The translations under genes were made by a program, and so were the position numbers. Positions 8,932-17,201 of a stretch of DNA of 64,000 nt are shown here, one piece after another. Position 1 is the first letter of the stretch. Every line of letters starts with the position of its first letter. The notes under the pieces were generated by a model. That model did no database searches, was not told the origin of the DNA, and saw only the letters and a list, made by a program, of their open reading frames with translations. Source of the stretch: Pararoseomonas sp. SCSIO 73927 (GTDB lineage: Bacteria > Pseudomonadota > Alphaproteobacteria > Acetobacterales > Acetobacteraceae). The stretch covers positions 4,000,001 to 4,064,000 of the forward strand of contig NZ_CP146232.1 of assembly GCF_037040815.1 (NCBI RefSeq), written 5' to 3'.

Positions 8932-9984
8932 GTGGCGGCGGATCAGCGCTTCCACCCTTCCGCCGGCCCGCTGCCGCTCTCGCGGCTGGCGGAGGCGGCC
9001 GGGGTGGCGGTGCCGGAAGGGGCGGGGGGACGCCTCTTCTCGGGCGTGTCCACCCTCGGGAGTGCGGGGCCGGAGGACATCTCCTTCCTCGACGCGCGCC
9101 GCTGGCTGGACAGCCTGAGGGAGAGCCGGGCCGGCGCGGTGGTGCTGGCGGCCGAGAACGTCCACGCGGTGCCGGAGGGCTGCCTCGCCCTCGTATCGCC
9201 CATGCCGGTGCTGGCATTCGCCCGGCTCGCCACCCTCCTGCACCCGCCGCCCGTCGCCAGCGGCGTGCGGCACCCTACCGCAGTGATCGGGGAAGGGGCG
9301 CAGATCGGCGAGGGCTGCGAGATCGGCCCCTACGCGGTGATCGAGGACGGGGCCGTGCTCGGGCCGCGCTGCATCGTGGGGCCGCACGCTCATATCGGCC
9401 GGAACGTTGTCCTTGGGGCGGATTGCCGCATCCATTCCCATGTCACAGTGACGCACTGCCTCGCCGGGGATCGCGTGGTGCTGAACCCGGGCTGCCGCAT
9501 TGGGAGCGAGGGCTTCGGATTCGCCACCTCCGCTCGGGGGGAGCACGTCACCGTGCCCCAGCTCGGCCGGGTAATCCTCGGGGATGGGGTGGAGGTCGGG
9601 GCGAATGCCTGCATCGACCGCGGTTCCGGCAACGATACGGTGATCGGCCCGGGAACGCGGCTGGATAACCTCGTCATGCTCGGGCACAACGTCAAAACGG
9701 GGCGCGGCTGCGTTATCGTGGCGCAGGCCGGCATCTCCGGCTCCACCACGCTGGAGGATTTCGTCGTGGTGGCGGCCCAGGCGGGGATGGTCGGGCACCT
9801 GACGATCGGCGCGAAGGCGCGGATCGGGGCGCAGGCGGGCGTGATGGCGGATGTTCCCGCCGGTATGGACGTTGTGGGCAGCCCGGCCCTGCCGGTGCGG
9901 GACGCGATGCGCGGCTTCAACGTCCTGCGAAAGCTGGGCCAGTCGAAGGCGGCGGCCACGGCGGAGAAGAAGACGAGCGATTGA
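8932..9984 (+). CDS. lpxD: UDP-3-O-(3-hydroxyacyl)glucosamine N-acyltransferase
   Basis: Third step of lipid A synthesis: transfers a hydroxyacyl chain from ACP to the 2-amino group of UDP-3-O-acylglucosamine. The 350-residue protein has the N-terminal uridine-binding domain (GPEDISFLDARRW) and then hexapeptide repeats of the left-handed beta-helix from about residue 105. The likely catalytic His is residue 252 in MLGHNVKTG, and a C-terminal helix carries GFNVLRKLGQ. The start is GTG at 8932, four bases after the ompH stop. The stop overlaps the region just before fabZ. Confidence 0.95.
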   Translation: MAADQRFHPSAGPLPLSRLAEAAGVAVPEGAGGRLFSGVSTLGSAGPEDISFLDARRWLDSLRESRAGAVVLAAENVHAVPEGCLALVSPMPVLAFARLATLLHPPPVASGVRHPTAVIGEGAQIGEGCEIGPYAVIEDGAVLGPRCIVGPHAHIGRNVVLGADCRIHSHVTVTHCLAGDRVVLNPGCRIGSEGFGFATSARGEHVTVPQLGRVILGDGVEVGANACIDRGSGNDTVIGPGTRLDNLVMLGHNVKTGRGCVIVAQAGISGSTTLEDFVVVAAQAGMVGHLTIGAKARIGAQAGVMADVPAGMDVVGSPALPVRDAMRGFNVLRKLGQSKAAATAEKKTSD

Positions 9985-9986
9985 CC

Positions 9987-10487
9987 ATGGCGGACAGCGA
10001 AGACAAGGCACCTGAGAGCGCCTCCGGGAGCACGGGGGGCGAAACCCTCACCACCCTCGATATCGGGCGGATCATGGAGGCGATCCCGCATCGCTTCCCC
10101 TTCCTGCTGGTGGACCGGGTGGTGGACCTGATCCGCGGCCAGAGCTGCACGGGGATCAAGAACGTCACGATCAACGAGCACGTCTTCCAGGGCCACTTCC
10201 CCCGCCACCCGGTCTTTCCCGGCGTCATGATCATCGAGAGCATGGCCCAGACCGCGGGCGTGCTGGTGGTGGAGACCCTCGGGCCGGATGCGCGCGGCAA
10301 GCTCGTCTACTTCATGTCCGTGGAGGGCGCGAAGTTCAGGAAGCCCGTGGTGCCCGGCGACCAGATGCGCGTGCACGTGACGAAGGAGCGCCAGCGCGGG
10401 AACGTCTGGAAGTTCTCCGCGGAGGCCAAGGTGGACGGCGCCGTCGTTGCCGAGGCCACCTACGCCGCCATGATCCTGGACAGCTGA
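9987..10487 (+). CDS. fabZ: 3-hydroxyacyl-ACP dehydratase FabZ
   Basis: Dehydrates beta-hydroxyacyl-ACP in fatty acid elongation; here it shares hydroxyacyl-ACP substrates with the flanking lpxD and lpxA. The 166-residue hot-dog-fold protein has the catalytic His in AIPHRFPFLLVDRV (residue 35) and the catalytic Glu region HPVFPGVMIIESMAQ. The N-terminus has about 20 more residues than most FabZ proteins and is rich in Ser, Gly and Glu. ATG at 9987 is preferred over the TTG at 9981 that overlaps the lpxD stop. Confidence 0.95.
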   Translation: MADSEDKAPESASGSTGGETLTTLDIGRIMEAIPHRFPFLLVDRVVDLIRGQSCTGIKNVTINEHVFQGHFPRHPVFPGVMIIESMAQTAGVLVVETLGPDARGKLVYFMSVEGAKFRKPVVPGDQMRVHVTKERQRGNVWKFSAEAKVDGAVVAEATYAAMILDS

Positions 10488-10489
10488 CC

Positions 10490-11311
10490 TTGCCGGACAT
10501 CCATCCCACCGCGATCGTCGCCCCCGGCGCGACCATCGCGGAGAGCGTCGCCATCGGCCCCTACGCCACCGTCGGCGCCCATGTGGTGCTGGGCGAGGGC
10601 GTGCAGGTGGGCGCGCACGCGGTGCTGGACGGCCACACGGTCCTCGGCGAGGGCGTGCAGATCCTGCCCTTCGCCTCAGTGGGCTTGCCGCCGCAGGACC
10701 TGAAGTACCGGGGTGAGCCGACCCGCGTGGAGATCGGCCCGCGCACCATCATCCGCGAGCACGCCACCGTGCACCGCGGCAGCATCGGCGGCGAGGGCGT
10801 GACGCGCCTCGGCGCGGAGTGCCTCATCATGTGCGTGGCCCATGTCGGCCACGACTGCCAGCTGGCCGACAAGGTCATCCTGGCGAACAACGTGATGCTC
10901 GGCGGCCACGTGAACATCGGCGACAACGTCTTTGTCGGCGGCGGCACTGCAATCCACCAATCCGTCCGTATCGGCCGGCAGGCCGTGATCGGCGGCATGA
11001 GCGGGGTGGAGCGGGACGTGATCCCCTTCGGCTCCTGCATGGGCAACCGCGCCCGCCTGATCGGGCTGAACCTCATCGGCCTCAAGCGCCGCGGCTTCGG
11101 GCGGGAGGCGATCAACGCGCTGCGCCTGGCTTATCGCAGCCTCTTCCTGGGCCGCGGCACCTTTGACGCCCGCATGTCGCTGGTGATCCAGGACCAGGGT
11201 GAGCAGCCCCAGGTGGCGGAGGTGCTGGCCTTCATCGAGGCGTCCAGCCGCCGTGGCCTGATGCGCGCCGGGCGGCAGGTGGACGAATCGGCTGAGGCCG
11301 AGGCGGCCTGA
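10490..11311 (+). CDS. lpxA: Acyl-ACP--UDP-N-acetylglucosamine O-acyltransferase
   Basis: First step of lipid A synthesis in the cytoplasm. The 273-residue product is a left-handed beta-helix of hexapeptide repeats starting IHPTAIVAPGATIAESV. The catalytic His corresponds to residue 121 in AHVGHDC. A C-terminal helical region (GLNLIGLKRRGFGREAINALR) is typical of LpxA. The start is TTG at 10490, only two bases after the fabZ stop; no better in-frame ATG exists nearby. It forms a tight run with lpxD, fabZ and lpxI. Confidence 0.96.
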   Translation: MPDIHPTAIVAPGATIAESVAIGPYATVGAHVVLGEGVQVGAHAVLDGHTVLGEGVQILPFASVGLPPQDLKYRGEPTRVEIGPRTIIREHATVHRGSIGGEGVTRLGAECLIMCVAHVGHDCQLADKVILANNVMLGGHVNIGDNVFVGGGTAIHQSVRIGRQAVIGGMSGVERDVIPFGSCMGNRARLIGLNLIGLKRRGFGREAINALRLAYRSLFLGRGTFDARMSLVIQDQGEQPQVAEVLAFIEASSRRGLMRAGRQVDESAEAEAA

Positions 11312-11316
11312 GCTCC

Positions 11317-12192
11317 GTGGGAGGGGAGTCCAGGGCGGGGGAGCCCGTTGCCATCGTCGCGGGGGGCGGCGAGATGCCGCTCCGCGTCGCCGCGGCCTGC
11401 CGCGCCACGGGGCGCCCCTTCGTGGTCGTGCTGCTGGAAGGCTTCGCGAATCCCGCGGAATGGGTCGGCGAGAAGGCGATGACGTTTCGCCTCGGCGCAG
11501 CGGGCGCGGCTCTCGACTGGCTGAAGGCCAGCGGGGCGCGGCAACTCATCCTCGTGGGCAACGTGAAGCGCCCCTCCATCCTCTCCTTGCGGCCCGACGC
11601 GAAGGGGGCGGCGTTCCTCGCGCGCATCGGAATGAAGGCGTTTGGGGGCGACGATTCCCTCCTGTCCGCCCTCCGCCAAGTAATGCGGGAGGAGGGGTTC
11701 GAGCCGATGGGCCCCACGCGCTTTCTGCAGGAGGCGCAGTCGCCCCCCGGCCTTCTCACCCGCGCCGCGCCGGATGCGGCCGCGCTGGCGGATATCCGGC
11801 GCGGGGTCGAGGTGGTGCGCGCGGTGGGCGCGAAGGATGTGGGGCAGGGGGCGGTGGTGCAGCAGGGCCTCGTCCTCGCCGTCGAGGCAATCGAGGGCAC
11901 GGACGCTATGCTGGCCCGCGCGGGAGAACTGCGGCGGGACGGCCCGGGCGGCGTGCTGGTGAAGCTGGTGAAGCCCGGCCAGGACCGGGAGGTAGACATG
12001 CCCGCCCTGGGCCCGCGCACGGTGGAAGGCGCCATCGCCGCAGGGCTGGCCGGCATCGCCTTCGAGGCGAACGGGGCGCTGCTGGTGGACCGTGACGTGA
12101 TGGTTGCGAAGGCGGATTCGGCCGGATTGTTCCTTCTCGCCATCCGGCCCGATGACCATGTGGGGCCGGCAAACGCAGGAGCCACCGCATGA
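11317..12192 (+). CDS. lpxI: UDP-2,3-diacylglucosamine diphosphatase LpxI
   Basis: Hydrolyses UDP-2,3-diacylglucosamine to lipid X and UMP; LpxI replaces LpxH in alphaproteobacteria. The 291-residue product shows the LpxI N-terminal domain beginning [19 protein letters not shown] with VGNVKRPSI. The C-terminal domain carries [34 protein letters not shown] and the acidic [13 protein letters not shown] segment. The start is GTG at 11317, five bases after lpxA. The gene usually found next, lpxB, is absent; instead the stop overlaps the glyoxalase ATG (ATGA). Confidence 0.95.
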   Translation: MGGESRAGEPVAIVAGGGEMPLRVAAACRATGRPFVVVLLEGFANPAEWVGEKAMTFRLGAAGAALDWLKASGARQLILVGNVKRPSILSLRPDAKGAAFLARIGMKAFGGDDSLLSALRQVMREEGFEPMGPTRFLQEAQSPPGLLTRAAPDAAALADIRRGVEVVRAVGAKDVGQGAVVQQGLVLAVEAIEGTDAMLARAGELRRDGPGGVLVKLVKPGQDREVDMPALGPRTVEGAIAAGLAGIAFEANGALLVDRDVMVAKADSAGLFLLAIRPDDHVGPANAGATA

Positions 12193-12596
12193 GCGACGCG
12201 ATTCAGGGCAAGTTCCTCCACACCATGATCCGGGTCGGCGACCTGGAGCGGAGCATCGCCTTCTACACGGGCATGTTCGGCATGCGGGAGCTGCGGCGGA
12301 ACGACGTGCCCGCCGGCAAGTACACCCTGGCCTTCCTCGGCTACGGCGAGGGGAACAAGGAAGGCTTCGGCGAGATCGAGCTGACCTACAACTACGGCGT
12401 GGACAGCTACGAGATCGGCACCGCCTTCGGCCACCTCGCGATCGGCGTGCCGGACGTCTACGCCGCCTGCGAGCGCATCAAGGCGCAGGGCGGGAAGGTG
12501 GTGCGCGAGGCCGGGCCGCTGAAGCACGGCACGACGATCATCGCCTTCGTCGAGGACCCGGACGGCTACAAGATCGAGCTGATCCAGCGCGCCTGA
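12189..12596 (+). CDS. gloA: Lactoylglutathione lyase (glyoxalase I)
   Basis: Isomerises the methylglyoxal-glutathione adduct to S-lactoylglutathione. The 135-residue vicinal-oxygen-chelate protein has the expected pattern: [19 protein letters not shown] with the first metal His, a Glu in the [10 protein letters not shown] stretch, AFGHLAIGV with the second His, and [14 protein letters not shown] with the final Glu. Length matches bacterial GloA. It overlaps lpxI by 4 bp (ATGA), so it is likely translated from the lipid A transcript. Confidence 0.94.
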   Translation: MSDAIQGKFLHTMIRVGDLERSIAFYTGMFGMRELRRNDVPAGKYTLAFLGYGEGNKEGFGEIELTYNYGVDSYEIGTAFGHLAIGVPDVYAACERIKAQGGKVVREAGPLKHGTTIIAFVEDPDGYKIELIQRA

Positions 12597-12606
12597 GCCC
12601 GCGCGC

Positions 12607-14004
12607 GTGGCGCCCGACCCGCTCCGCCTCCTCACCGACGTTGTCTCCCGCAGCGGGGACGCGGCGCTGGCGCTGGCCGGGCGCGAGAGGGTCCGGCTGG
12701 CCGTCACCGGCCTCTCCCGCGCGGGAAAGACGGTGTTTCTCACCTCCCTCGTCGCCAATCTCGTTGCGGCGGGGCAGGGGAGGCGCACCTTGCCCGGGCT
12801 GGCCGCCACCGGGGGTGCCCTGCGCGCCGCCCGCGCCATCCCGCCGGGCGTGGAGGCGACGCCCCGCTTCGAGGCCGAGGCGCATCTGGCCGCCCTGGCG
12901 GCCGACCCGCCGCGCTGGCCGGCGCGGACGGAGGACCTTTCCACCCTCTCCCTCGCGCTCACCCTGCGGCGCGGCGGCTTCTACGGTCAGGTGCTGCCGG
13001 ACCGTGAAGTCACGCTGGACCTGCTGGATTATCCGGGCGAGTGGCTGCTGGACCTGCCGATGTTCGGCCAGGGCTTCGCCGAGTGGTCCGACGAGACCCT
13101 GGCCCGGCTCGGCAAGGGCCTTCGCGCCGCGCCCGCTGCCGAGTTCCTGGCCTTCGTGCGCGCCCTGCCCGCCACGGCACCAGCCGAGGACTCCCTCGCG
13201 AGACGGGGCCACGCCCTCTATCGCCGCTTCCTCCTCACGGCCCGGGACGAGCTGGGCCTGCGCTTCCTCCAGCCCGGCCGCTTCCTGAACCCCGGCCCTG
13301 GCGGGGACGCGCCGGTCCTCTGGTTCTTTCCGGTCCCGGAGGCGGCGCGAAGCTCCCCGCTGGGCGAGCTGATGGCGCGGCGGCACGAGGCGTACCTGCG
13401 CGACCAGCGCGACCGCTTCCTCGACCCGGTCTTCCGCCGCTTCGACAGGCAGGTCGTGCTGGTGGACGTGCTCGGCGCCCTCCATGCGGGGCGGGAAGCC
13501 TTCGAGGACACGGCCGAGGCCCTTGCCGCCATCTCCGCCACGTTGCGCTATGGGCGCGGCTGGCTGGACCTGCTGACGGGGAGCGGTATCGCCCGCGTGG
13601 CCTTTGCGGCGACCAAGGCGGACCACGTGCCGGAGGTGAGCCGCGACAGCCTCGCCTCCCTTCTCTCGGACCTCGTGGACGCGCCGCGGCGGCGGGCGGA
13701 GATCGCGGGCGCGGCCGTCACCGTGCATCCCGTGGCCTCGATCCGCTGCACCGGGGAGGCGACCGCGACCCATGAGGGCCGCCCATCCCCCGCGGTGCGC
13801 GGCATCCTGCTGGAGAGCGGCCGCTGGGCAACGGTGGACCCCGGTCTGGTGCCCGCCCGCCGCCCGCCGGAGAGCTTCTGGAACGCCGCCTATTTCGAGA
13901 TGCCGGTCTTCCGCCCGCCCGGACTGGAGGCGGGAGGGCGTGGCGGCGTGCCGCATCTCGGGCTCGACGCCCTGCTGCAGTCGCTGCTGGGCGACGCGCT
14001 GTAA
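12607..14004 (+). CDS. YcjX-family P-loop GTP-binding protein (DUF463)
   Basis: A 465-residue P-loop protein of the YcjX family, partner of the YcjF-like membrane protein encoded next. The Walker A sequence GLSRAGKT lies at residues 35-42. LDLLDYPGEWLLDLPMF, typical of this family, follows near residue 137, and AFAATKADHVPEVSR near residue 336 resembles a G4 specificity motif. Members are linked to envelope or phage-shock stress, but their biochemical role is unclear. The start is GTG at 12607. The downstream gene begins 30 bp later on the same strand, so the two probably form a unit. Confidence 0.88.
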   Translation: MAPDPLRLLTDVVSRSGDAALALAGRERVRLAVTGLSRAGKTVFLTSLVANLVAAGQGRRTLPGLAATGGALRAARAIPPGVEATPRFEAEAHLAALAADPPRWPARTEDLSTLSLALTLRRGGFYGQVLPDREVTLDLLDYPGEWLLDLPMFGQGFAEWSDETLARLGKGLRAAPAAEFLAFVRALPATAPAEDSLARRGHALYRRFLLTARDELGLRFLQPGRFLNPGPGGDAPVLWFFPVPEAARSSPLGELMARRHEAYLRDQRDRFLDPVFRRFDRQVVLVDVLGALHAGREAFEDTAEALAAISATLRYGRGWLDLLTGSGIARVAFAATKADHVPEVSRDSLASLLSDLVDAPRRRAEIAGAAVTVHPVASIRCTGEATATHEGRPSPAVRGILLESGRWATVDPGLVPARRPPESFWNAAYFEMPVFRPPGLEAGGRGGVPHLGLDALLQSLLGDAL

Positions 14005-14034
14005 ACGGATCGCCTCCGGGCCATATGCCCCGCC

Positions 14035-14907
14035 ATGATCGCGACCGCCCCCCGCCCGCCCCGCATCGTCCTGGAGGAGGAGGCGGGCGCCGCCACGCGG
14101 CTGGACCATGACTGGGAGGAGGGCACGGCGCCCGCCGCCCTTCCCGCGGCCGGGATGTCCACCCTCTCGCTGCTCGCCTTCGGCGTCGCCACCCTCATCC
14201 TCGGCTTCGCGGCCCTCGCCGCCGCTAACTACGTCGCGGCGCAGTTCGCGCGATCGGCGCCGCTGGGCTGGCTGACCCTGGCGGTCGCGCTGGCCGGCTT
14301 CGGCGCCATTCTCTGGGCGATAGTGCGGGAGTTCGGCGCCCTGTTCCGCCTGCGCACGGTGGATTCCGCCCGGGCCGCCTTCGCGCGCGGTGACCTGGAT
14401 GCGGCGCGGGCGCGCAGCCTGGAATGGGCCGCCCCGATCCCCCTGGCCGCCCCCTTCATCCCGGCGCTGCGGGAGGCGCCGGACCTGCCCGCTCTGCGAG
14501 CCCTGCTGGAGACAGGTCCGCTGGCGGCGCTGGAAGAGGAATCCCGCACCCTCGGCCGGGTGGCCGCGGTGCAGGGCTTCGCCGCCACCGCCATCAGCCC
14601 CGCCCCCGCGCTGGACGCGCTGGTGATCGGTTGGCGCGGGCTGCGGTTGGTTCGGCAGGTGGCCGCGCTGCACGGGATGCGGCCGGGGATCGCCGCCACC
14701 GCCTCCCTCCTCCGCCGCACGGCCTTCGACGCGGCGACAGTGGCGGCCACCGAGGTGGCCACGGACACGGCGGTGCGCGCCATCGTCTCCAACCCGCTGG
14801 TCGGGCATGTGGTGGGCGAGGCGGCGACGGGCGCCGTGGCCGCGCGGCGGCTGATCACCCTCTCCCGCGCCGCGGCGGCCGCGTGCCGGATCCTGCCGAA
14901 GGGCTGA
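14035..14907 (+). CDS. YcjF-family inner membrane protein (DUF697/TIGR01620)
   Basis: A 290-residue membrane protein with two closely spaced transmembrane helices at about residues 43-66 and 76-97. The C-terminal DUF697-like part (PAPALDALVIGWRGLRLVRQVAALHGMRPG, split here: residues about 195-225) and the VATDTAVRAI segment are characteristic of YcjF. YcjX and YcjF genes are commonly adjacent; here they are 30 bp apart. The function is not established; a role at the envelope with the GTPase is inferred from pairing. A convergent gene ends 10 bp downstream. Confidence 0.85.
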   Translation: MIATAPRPPRIVLEEEAGAATRLDHDWEEGTAPAALPAAGMSTLSLLAFGVATLILGFAALAAANYVAAQFARSAPLGWLTLAVALAGFGAILWAIVREFGALFRLRTVDSARAAFARGDLDAARARSLEWAAPIPLAAPFIPALREAPDLPALRALLETGPLAALEEESRTLGRVAAVQGFAATAISPAPALDALVIGWRGLRLVRQVAALHGMRPGIAATASLLRRTAFDAATVAATEVATDTAVRAIVSNPLVGHVVGEAATGAVAARRLITLSRAAAAACRILPKG

Positions 14908-14917
14908 GCCGCCCGCC

Positions 14918-15667
14918 TCAGCCGTAGCGCGCCCGCGCCCAGCTCTCCACGCGCAGCGAGAGGAGGTAGAGGGTGAGGGAGATGGCCGCGACGATGAGGC
15001 TGGCCCCCAGCGCGCGCTCCGTGTTCAGCTCCGACTTGGCGGCGGCGAACATGGCGCCGAGGCCGGAACTGCCCATCAGATACTCCGCCACCATTGCCGC
15101 CAGCAGCGCGTGCGCCGCCCCGATCCGCAGCGCGACGGCGAGGTTCGGCACGGCGGCGGGCAGGGCGAGGAGGGCCAGGGTTTTCCAGCGCGAGGCGCCG
15201 AGCACCCGGAACAGGTCGCCGCTGCCTGCCGGCAGCGCCCGCAGCCCCGCCGAGGAGAAGACGAAGGCGGGAAAGAAGGAGATGATGACGGTGATGGCCA
15301 CCACCGTCCCCGGCCCGTAGCCGAACAGACGCGCGAGGATGGGGATGAGGGTGACGACCGGCACGGAGGAGAAGAGCACCGTGACGGGCGTGAGCATCCC
15401 CGCGGCCACCGTGGAGGCCCAGGTGAGGACTCCAAGGGAGAGGCCGAGGGCGAAGCCGCCGATCAGCCCCACCGCGGCCGCGGCGAGGCTGATGCCGAGC
15501 GCCGGCAAATAGACCGGAAGGTTCGTCGCGACGTCCGTCACCACGTCCAGTGGGCGCGGCATGACGATGGCATTCAGCCCGGAGAGCACCACCCAGGCCT
15601 GCCAGGCGAGCAGCAGGAGGAGGATGCCCCACCAGTCCCGGATCAGGGGGCGCAGCAGGCGGTCCAT
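14918..15667 (-). CDS. ABC transporter permease, NitT/TauT (SsuC-like) family, second copy
   Basis: A 249-residue inner-membrane permease with about six helices. The cytoplasmic EAA loop reads LGASRWKTLALLALPAAVPN, where the ATPase docks. It belongs to the SsuC/TauC/NitT group used for import of sulfonates, nitrate, and pyrimidines. The ATG at 15667 overlaps the stop of the other permease gene (ATGA). Although the frame is open further upstream, that part is translation of the neighbour. With the paralogous permease it probably forms a heterodimeric channel, less common than the homodimer usual in this family. Confidence 0.9.
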   Translation of the reverse strand: MDRLLRPLIRDWWGILLLLLAWQAWVVLSGLNAIVMPRPLDVVTDVATNLPVYLPALGISLAAAAVGLIGGFALGLSLGVLTWASTVAAGMLTPVTVLFSSVPVVTLIPILARLFGYGPGTVVAITVIISFFPAFVFSSAGLRALPAGSGDLFRVLGASRWKTLALLALPAAVPNLAVALRIGAAHALLAAMVAEYLMGSSGLGAMFAAAKSELNTERALGASLIVAAISLTLYLLSLRVESWARARYG

Positions 15668-16416
15668 CAGCGGAACCTCGCATGCACGGCGCGCTCGATG
15701 GCGCCGGCGATGAGGTAGGCGGTGAGCGAGATGAGCGCGACGAGGAGGACGGCGCTCCAGAGCAGGACGATCTGGAAGTTCTGCATCCCGTTGACGATCA
15801 GCACGCCCAGGCCCCGCGGCGCGCCGAACCACTCCCCGATCACCGCGCCGATCAGGGCCGCCGGCACGGCCAGCCGCAGCCCGGTGGCGATGGAGGGCAG
15901 GCCCGCGGGCAGGTCCAGCCGCCACAGCCGCGCGCCGGGGCGGGAACCCAGCACCTGGAACAGGTCGCGATGCGCCGCGCTCGATGCCCGCAGCCCGGAG
16001 GAGGCGGCGACGTAGACGAGGAAGGCGACGCCGATCCCCGCCAGGGTCGGCGCGGTGGCATCCGCCGGCAGTAGGATGAGAAAGACGGGGGCCAGGGCCA
16101 CCGTGGGAATGGCGTGCATGCCCGCCGCCAGCCGGTCCGCCCCGGGGGCGAGGGGCGGCAGGAAGTGGGTGAGCATCGCCAGCGCCACCCCGGCCAGCGC
16201 GCCGGCGATATAGCCCGAGACGGCGGAGGCGAGGGTGGAGCCTGCGGCGCGGCCGAAGAGCTCCCACCGGTCCGGATCGGCCAGCATGGCGACCACGCGC
16301 GAGAGCGGTGGCCAGGTGAAGCCGCCGAGGCCGGAGGCGCCGACGGCTTCCCACGCCAGGCAGAGGAGAAGGGTGCCGAGCACGCCCAGCACCCGCGGGT
16401 CGCGCGCCAGCCGCAT
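15667..16416 (-). CDS. ABC transporter permease, NitT/TauT family, first copy
   Basis: A 249-residue permease starting RLARDPRVLGVLG, with about six membrane helices. The EAA loop contains LGSRPGARLWRLDLPAGLPS and is followed by AVIGEWFGAPRGLG, a hallmark of the SsuC-type family. The ATG at 16416 overlaps the TGA of the ATPase gene, and its own TGA overlaps the next ATG. All three are therefore translationally coupled. A TTG one codon upstream is possible. Partner of the permease encoded at 14918-15667. Confidence 0.92.
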   Translation of the reverse strand: MRLARDPRVLGVLGTLLLCLAWEAVGASGLGGFTWPPLSRVVAMLADPDRWELFGRAAGSTLASAVSGYIAGALAGVALAMLTHFLPPLAPGADRLAAGMHAIPTVALAPVFLILLPADATAPTLAGIGVAFLVYVAASSGLRASSAAHRDLFQVLGSRPGARLWRLDLPAGLPSIATGLRLAVPAALIGAVIGEWFGAPRGLGVLIVNGMQNFQIVLLWSAVLLVALISLTAYLIAGAIERAVHARFR

Positions 16417-17201
16417 CAATCGTGGGCCTCGGGCTCTAGGGCGAGGACGAGGGAATCCTGCATCCGATGGAATTCGTCCTCCCGCATCACCTCTACCGGG
16501 CGGGGGCGGGCGAAGGGCACGGGCAGGTCCTGCGCCACGCGGCCGGGCCGCCCGGTCATCACGATGATGCGGTCGGCCAGGAACAGCGCCTCCTCCACCG
16601 CATGGGTCACCAGCAGCGTGGTGGTGCGGGTCTCCGTCCAGATGCGCTGGAGCTCCAGGTTCATGTGGCGGCGCGTCACGGCGTCCAGCGCGCCGAAGGG
16701 CTCGTCCAGCAGCAGCACTTCCGGCTCCAGCACCAGCGCGCGGGCGATGTTCACGCGCTGCCGCATGCCGCCGGAGAGGTTGCGGGGGTAGGCCCCCTCG
16801 AAGCCGGTCAGCTTCACAAGGGCAATCAGGGCGGCGATGCGCCCCTGATCCACGGGCTTACCCGCCACACGGAAGGGCAGGGCGATGTTGTCCCGCACCG
16901 TCAGCCAGGGCAGCAGGGCATGGTCCTGGAAGGCCACGCCGAAGCCTTGGCGCCCGGCCACGGCGGCGGGCGCGCTGCCGCCCACGCGCACCGTGCCCGT
17001 GCTCGGCGTGTCCAGCCCCGCCGTCATCCGCAGCAGGGTGGACTTGCCGCAGCCGGAGGGGCCGAGCAGCGCCACGAACTCGCCTGGGCGCACGTCCAGG
17101 GTCACGCGGTCCAGCGCCAGCACGCCCTCCGGCACCCCCTTTAGCGGAAAGCGGCGGGTGACGTCGTGCAGCGCGATGGCAGCGCCGGTCGGTTCGCTCA
17201 T
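16416..17201 (-). CDS. ABC transporter ATP-binding protein, NitT/TauT family
   Basis: The 261-residue ATPase of the importer. Walker A is GPSGCGKST at residues 47-55, the Q-loop is in VAFQDHALLPWLTV, the signature is LSGGMRQRVNIARAL, Walker B is VLLLDEPFGALD, and the switch His is in LVTHAVEEA. The sequence type matches SsuB/TauB/ThiZ. Its start overlaps the end of the amidohydrolase gene, so ATPase and deaminase-like enzyme are probably made together. The substrate cannot be read from this subunit. Confidence 0.94.
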   Translation of the reverse strand: MSEPTGAAIALHDVTRRFPLKGVPEGVLALDRVTLDVRPGEFVALLGPSGCGKSTLLRMTAGLDTPSTGTVRVGGSAPAAVAGRQGFGVAFQDHALLPWLTVRDNIALPFRVAGKPVDQGRIAALIALVKLTGFEGAYPRNLSGGMRQRVNIARALVLEPEVLLLDEPFGALDAVTRRHMNLELQRIWTETRTTTLLVTHAVEEALFLADRIIVMTGRPGRVAQDLPVPFARPRPVEVMREDEFHRMQDSLVLALEPEAHD

